This document shows positions 5,218 through 8,468 of a DNA stretch of 8,468 bases, in pieces. The translations under genes and the position numbers were made by a program. The notes beneath the pieces were generated by a model that was not told the origin of the DNA, made no database searches, and saw only the letters and a list, made by a program, of their open reading frames with translations. This stretch comes from Clostridia bacterium (GTDB lineage: Bacteria > Bacillota > Clostridia > Oscillospirales > CAG-272). Location: the NCBI GenBank assembly GCA_017520365.1, contig JAFXFQ010000213.1, forward strand, positions 1-8,468, read 5' to 3'. How positions within the stretch are numbered: the first letter of the stretch is position 1; each line of letters starts with the position of its first letter.

Positions 5218-6443
5218 GTATTGCTGTTATCGGCGGAGGAGCAGCCGGAATGATGGCGGCGGCAGCCGCTCTTGAGGCAGGCGCCGCAGTAACCCTTTAC
5301 GAGCCCAACCGCCTTCTTGGAAAAAAGATCCGTATCACAGGCAAGGGTCGATGCAACGTAACAAACAATTGCCCCCCTGAGGAAATACTGAAAAACGTTA
5401 TTTCCAATTCAAAGTTTCTCTACTCATCCGTTTATAAATTCACCCCCGAGGATTGTATTGCCTACTTTGAGGGCATAGGAGTTCCTCTGAAAACTGAAAG
5501 GGGCCGCAGAGTCTTCCCCGTTTCCGACAGAGCAGCAGATATTGCAGAAGCTCTCGGAAAATATATCACAGACCTTGGATGCGACATCATTCAACAAAGG
5601 GTCACAGGTATTATAACCGAGGACGGCAGGGCTGTTGGCGTAGCCACCCCTCACGGAGAGGCACGCCACGAGGCAGTTATAGTTGCCACGGGAGGCGTGT
5701 CCTATCCCGGTACAGGCTCCACAGGCGACGGCCATAAAATGGCCGGAGCTCTCGGCATACAGGTCACCCCCCTCAGAGCCTCTCTTGTTCCCCTCGTCCT
5801 TCGGGACAACACCGCACATCTTATGGGCCTCTCCTTAAAGAACGTTAAGCTTTCTCTGTTTCTTGGAGACAAGACCGTACATACAGAGCAGGGAGAGATG
5901 CTCTTCACTCATTTCGGCGTGTCGGGCCCCTTGGTCCTTTCCGCCAGCGCCCATATGCACGGACAGACTCCTGATAAATACAGACTTGAAATAGACTTAA
6001 AACCCGCCCTTGATGAGGAAACGCTGGACAAGCGCCTTCAGGGCGACCTTGCAAAATACAGCGCCAAGGATTTTATAAATTCTCTCGGCGACCTGCTTCC
6101 ATCAAAGCTTATCAACGAGGTGGTAGCAAGAAGCGGTATCGACCCGAGAAAGAAATCGGGCGAGGTATCAAAAAAGGAGAGGCGTGATCTTCTCAACGTG
6201 CTGAAGCACTTCTCTCTCACTCCCAAGGCCTTCCGCTCTCTCGATGAGGCGGTGGTCACCGCAGGCGGTATCGACGTTCGCGAGATACAGCCGGCAACCA
6301 TGATGTGCAAAAAGCTCCCCGGCCTGTTTTTTGCCGGCGAGATCATTGACGTTGATGCATATACCGGCGGATATAATCTGCAGATTGCCTGGTCAACGGG
6401 CAGAAAAGCAGGTGAGAGCGCCGCAAACTACTCTTTCGAATGA
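5214..6443 (+). CDS. NAD(P)/FAD-dependent oxidoreductase, BaiN/HI0933 (YhiN) family
   Basis: The 409-residue flavoprotein starts MSIAVIGGGAAGMMAA, with the dinucleotide-binding GGGAAG at 7-12. It carries the family signatures GKGRCNVTNN (43-52), GRRVFPVSDRA (97-107), VATGGVSYPGTGSTGDG (157-173), FTHFGVSGP (231-239) and, at the C-terminus, AGGIDVREIQPATM (350-363) and GLFFAGEIIDVDAYTGGYNL (370-389). Members of this family are FAD proteins; Clostridium scindens BaiN is proposed to reduce bile-acid intermediates, but most homologues are housekeeping proteins of unknown substrate, so bile-acid activity should not be assumed. The ATG overlaps the regulator stop (ATGA), pointing to translational coupling; an in-frame ATG at 5169 lies inside the upstream gene and would add 15 non-family residues. 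The cmk ribosome binding site overlaps its stop. Confidence 0.92.
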   Translation: MSIAVIGGGAAGMMAAAAALEAGAAVTLYEPNRLLGKKIRITGKGRCNVTNNCPPEEILKNVISNSKFLYSSVYKFTPEDCIAYFEGIGVPLKTERGRRVFPVSDRAADIAEALGKYITDLGCDIIQQRVTGIITEDGRAVGVATPHGEARHEAVIVATGGVSYPGTGSTGDGHKMAGALGIQVTPLRASLVPLVLRDNTAHLMGLSLKNVKLSLFLGDKTVHTEQGEMLFTHFGVSGPLVLSASAHMHGQTPDKYRLEIDLKPALDEETLDKRLQGDLAKYSAKDFINSLGDLLPSKLINEVVARSGIDPRKKSGEVSKKERRDLLNVLKHFSLTPKAFRSLDEAVVTAGGIDVREIQPATMMCKKLPGLFFAGEIIDVDAYTGGYNLQIAWSTGRKAGESAANYSFE

Positions 6444-6448
6444 AAGGA
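6443..6448 (+). promoter_or_regulatory. Ribosome binding site that decides the cmk start
   Basis: AAAGGA begins on the last base of the preceding TGA stop and lies 9 bases before ATG at 6458. The earlier in-frame ATG at 6440 has only a C/T-rich stretch upstream, so 6458 is chosen. Confidence 0.75.
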
Positions 6449-6457
6449 TCTTCTTTT

Positions 6458-7135
6458 ATGAAAATCAGAATCGCAATTGACGGCCCCAGCGGCAGCGGCA
6501 AGAGCACTCTTGCCAAAAACATTGCAAAGACCCTCGGACTCGTATACGTTGACACAGGCGCTCTTTACAGAACAGTCGGTCTCTTTGCCAAGAGAAACGG
6601 AGTTCTCCTTGAGGAGGCATCAAAGGTGACCCGATTCCTTCCCGAGGCTGAAATCAGCATTAGATATACTGAAGAAGGTCAGAGAGTCATCCTTAATGGA
6701 GAGGACGTTTCCAACCTTATCAGAACACCCGAAATGTCTATGTATGCCTCCGCTGTCAGCGCAGTAAGCTCTGTTCGTACATTCCTTCTCGAGATCCAGA
6801 AGAGAATGGCGGCTGAGGGCGGCGTTGTTATGGACGGCCGCGATATCGGTACCGTTATCATGCCCGACGCAGACGTCAAGCTTTTCGTTGAAGCATCTCC
6901 CAAGGCACGCGCACGCCGCCGATTTGAGGAGCTTCAAGCCAAGGGTGATACAAGCACCGAAAAAGAGGTTCTTGAGGATATCATCAAGCGTGATGCCAAT
7001 GACAAGAACCGTGCCGTTGCACCTGCTATCCCCGCAGACGATGCCATCTTTATTGATAACTCCGAAATGACACCTGAGGAAACCTTGGCTCACTCTCTTA
7101 TGATAATCAAGGAAAAGCTTCGCAGAACCCTCTGA
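6458..7135 (+). CDS. cmk: (d)CMP kinase (cytidylate kinase)
   Basis: The 225-residue product begins MKIRIAIDGPSGSGKSTLAK, with the P-loop GPSGSGKST at 9-17, then YVDTGALYR (30-38), the NMP-binding stretch LIRTPEMSMYASAVSAVSSV (87-106), MDGRDIGT (125-132) and the LID-side arginine cluster ASPKARARRR. It phosphorylates CMP and dCMP with ATP in the cytoplasm, recycling nucleotides from RNA turnover and from phospholipid synthesis. Length and order are normal for bacterial Cmk. In the operon it follows the BaiN-family gene with a 14-base gap and precedes plsC by 23 bases; cmk next to plsC and ispH is a familiar clostridial arrangement, and CMP released in lipid synthesis gives a plausible link to plsC. 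Confidence 0.96.
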   Translation: MKIRIAIDGPSGSGKSTLAKNIAKTLGLVYVDTGALYRTVGLFAKRNGVLLEEASKVTRFLPEAEISIRYTEEGQRVILNGEDVSNLIRTPEMSMYASAVSAVSSVRTFLLEIQKRMAAEGGVVMDGRDIGTVIMPDADVKLFVEASPKARARRRFEELQAKGDTSTEKEVLEDIIKRDANDKNRAVAPAIPADDAIFIDNSEMTPEETLAHSLMIIKEKLRRTL

Positions 7136-7158
7136 TAATAGAGAAAGGATCTGTCAAA

Positions 7159-7797
7159 ATGGCAAAAAACAAAAAGAAAAACAAGACCTACAGCACCTTG
7201 AAAAAGCTGCTTACCGGCCCTATTAAGCTGTTTTTCGGACTGAAGTCCTTCGGCACAGAAAACATTCCCGACGATCGCGGCGTTATTCTCTGTGCCAATC
7301 ACACTTCCCTTTTTGACGTGTTCGTTATGTCTGCCTCCTCTGACGTGCAGATCAGATATATGGCCAAAAAGGAGCTGTTCGGCATTCCTCTTCTGGGCAG
7401 TCTGATACGGGCGCTCGGCGCATTCCCCGTTGACCGCAAGGGCGGCGATGTGGCAGCCCTGAGAAAGACTGTTTCAATGCTCGGCGAGGGCAGTGCTGTG
7501 GGCATATTCCCACAGGGAACGAGACACGCACACAAAAAGCTTCGCGAAACCGAGGTACAGCACGGCGTAGGTCTCATCGCATACAGAGCAAAATGCGATA
7601 TCGTTCCCGTTTATATTCAAACGAAAAACAACCACGTCCGTCCCTTCAAAAAAACGAAGATATACTACGGCGAGCCTATCCCCTACGAGAGTCTGGGCTT
7701 TGAAAACGGCGGTAAGGAAGAATACAAATCCGCATCTGAGCTGGTATTTGACCGCATATGCTCTATTTGCGAAAGTGTTGAGGAAAGCAATGGCTGA
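7159..7797 (+). CDS. plsC: 1-acyl-sn-glycerol-3-phosphate acyltransferase
   Basis: The 212-residue protein has the PlsC acyltransferase motifs in order: the catalytic NHTSLFD (H48 and D53 of H-x4-D), the GAFPVDRKGGD segment at 87-97, FPQGTR at 117-122 and the VPVYIQ region after 150. It transfers an acyl chain to lysophosphatidic acid, making phosphatidic acid at the inner face of the membrane. A very basic N-terminus (KNKKKNK) and an amphipathic rather than long hydrophobic start suggest peripheral membrane attachment. The common FPEGTR motif reads FPQGTR here, and His rather than Ser follows it. AAAGGA lies 9 bases before the start, the same spacing as cmk. The gene end overlaps ispH by 8 bases. 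Confidence 0.95.
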   Translation: MAKNKKKNKTYSTLKKLLTGPIKLFFGLKSFGTENIPDDRGVILCANHTSLFDVFVMSASSDVQIRYMAKKELFGIPLLGSLIRALGAFPVDRKGGDVAALRKTVSMLGEGSAVGIFPQGTRHAHKKLRETEVQHGVGLIAYRAKCDIVPVYIQTKNNHVRPFKKTKIYYGEPIPYESLGFENGGKEEYKSASELVFDRICSICESVEESNG

Positions 7798-8468
7798 GAT
7801 CAAGGTAGCACGCCACGCAGGCTTTTGCTTCGGAGTGAAGAGGGCCACAGACGTTGCAGAGAAAATGGCACGTGAAGCCAAAAACACGAATAATAAGATA
7901 TATACCCTCGGCCGCCTTATCCACAATGACGGATACATAGCAGAGCTTCGTGCAAAGGGCGTATCCGAGCTTTCATGTGATGACATCCCCCTTGTGGTAA
8001 AGCGATGTGAGGAGGGGGACAAGATCACCGTTATCATCCGCGCTCACGGAGAGCTCAAAGAAAATCTTGATGCCCTTCTTGATTGCGAAAAGCGGACAGG
8101 CAATCTTACTGTTCTGGACTGTACCTGCCCGTATGTTAACAAGGTGAGAAGGATCGCTCATGAGAATTCGGGCGAGGGCAAGCTTTTCATCCTCATCGGT
8201 GCTGCAGAGCACCCTGAGATCCGCGGCATTATCAGCTGTTGCCGCGGCGACAGCGCAGTTTTTGATTCAGCGGCTGCTGTTGAGCAGTGGATCAAGGAGG
8301 GGAAAGCCCCTTCTCCCGACACCACAGAAGTCTCAGTTGCTGCTCAGACCACTCAAAAGCTGTCAGAATGGAAAAAATGTTTGGAAATTCTCAAAAAACT
8401 ATATACAAATGCTAAAATTTTTGATACAATATGTAATGTTACGGAAGAAAGACAGACAGAGGTAAAGG
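7790..8468 (+). CDS. ispH: 4-hydroxy-3-methylbut-2-enyl diphosphate reductase (IspH), 3' end beyond window
   Basis: From ATG at 7790 the frame stays open to the window end, giving 226 residues. IspH makes IPP and DMAPP from HMBPP in the last step of the MEP pathway, using a [4Fe-4S] cluster. The three cluster cysteines are visible: GFCFGVKRA (C13), DCTCPYV (C113) and DTICNVTEERQ (C215). The substrate-binding residues also fit: LIHN (H45), IRAHG (H86), AEHPEIRG (H141, E143) and AQTT (T187-T188). GAGGAAA just before the ATG gives a ribosome binding site inside plsC, and the 8-bp overlap suggests coupling. Many clostridial IspH proteins continue into S1 RNA-binding domains; the window stops before that could be seen. 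The remaining IspH C-terminal third is also outside. Confidence 0.95.
   Translation, partial: MAEIKVARHAGFCFGVKRATDVAEKMAREAKNTNNKIYTLGRLIHNDGYIAELRAKGVSELSCDDIPLVVKRCEEGDKITVIIRAHGELKENLDALLDCEKRTGNLTVLDCTCPYVNKVRRIAHENSGEGKLFILIGAAEHPEIRGIISCCRGDSAVFDSAAAVEQWIKEGKAPSPDTTEVSVAAQTTQKLSEWKKCLEILKKLYTNAKIFDTICNVTEERQTEVK

Noticed and set aside
5702..5908. Several open frames antisense to the flavoprotein, cmk, plsC and SipL-like genes
   Set aside because: They are shadows of well-supported genes on the other strand, with no domains, no ribosome binding sites and unlikely amino-acid composition.
6440..6457. Alternative earlier ATG for cmk
   Set aside because: It lacks a Shine-Dalgarno sequence, whereas AAAGGA precedes ATG at 6458, which begins at the conserved MKIRIAIDGPSG strand.

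Overview
The window looks like chromosomal DNA of a spore-forming, low- to mid-GC Clostridia member, probably an Oscillospiraceae-type or related gut lineage. The grounds are gene content and order (tsaE-tsaB; a BaiN-type flavoprotein-cmk-plsC-ispH run), a SPOCS/DUF3794-LysM protein of the SipL spore-coat type, strong AAGGAG-type ribosome binding sites and near-consensus sigma-A promoters. The taxon is inferred from style and context, not proven.

Positions 1-1886 (minus strand) hold one compact operon read right to left: tsaE (TTG start), tsaB, rpiB, and the N-terminal end of a Nudix ADP-sugar pyrophosphatase cut by the window edge. A TTGAAA-N17-TATACT promoter at 1917-1945 drives it. TsaE and TsaB belong to the t6A tRNA-modification machinery, RpiB to the pentose phosphate pathway, and the Nudix protein to nucleotide-sugar clean-up.

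Positions 1887-2634 hold no convincing protein gene. A second promoter (1974-2002, plus strand), back to back with the first, drives tRNA-Arg(CCG) at 2016-2092. The encoded CCA is followed at once by a perfect 20-bp terminator hairpin. Then come two tandem, related, about 175-bp elements (2136-2315 and 2326-2498) built from short hairpins. The hairpins are separated by GTGAAAT linkers in the left half and by the complementary ATTTCAC linkers in the right half. Stem sequences differ from hairpin to hairpin while pairing is kept, and each left half is enclosed by an 11-bp long-range stem that competes with its first hairpin. This is the most unusual structure in the window. A strong terminator at 2588-2625 closes the region.

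Positions 2635-4164 (minus strand) encode the SipL-like protein. A very good sigma-E-type promoter (GCATATA-N14-CATATATT, 4204-4232) suggests mother-cell expression during sporulation.

Positions 4260-8468 (plus strand) hold a tightly packed operon behind a TTGACT-N17-TATAAT promoter: an RpiR-family regulator, a BaiN/HI0933-family FAD protein (ATGA overlap), cmk, plsC, and ispH (8-bp overlap with plsC, cut by the window end). It couples a probable sugar-phosphate-sensing regulator to CMP recycling, phosphatidic acid synthesis and isoprenoid precursor synthesis.
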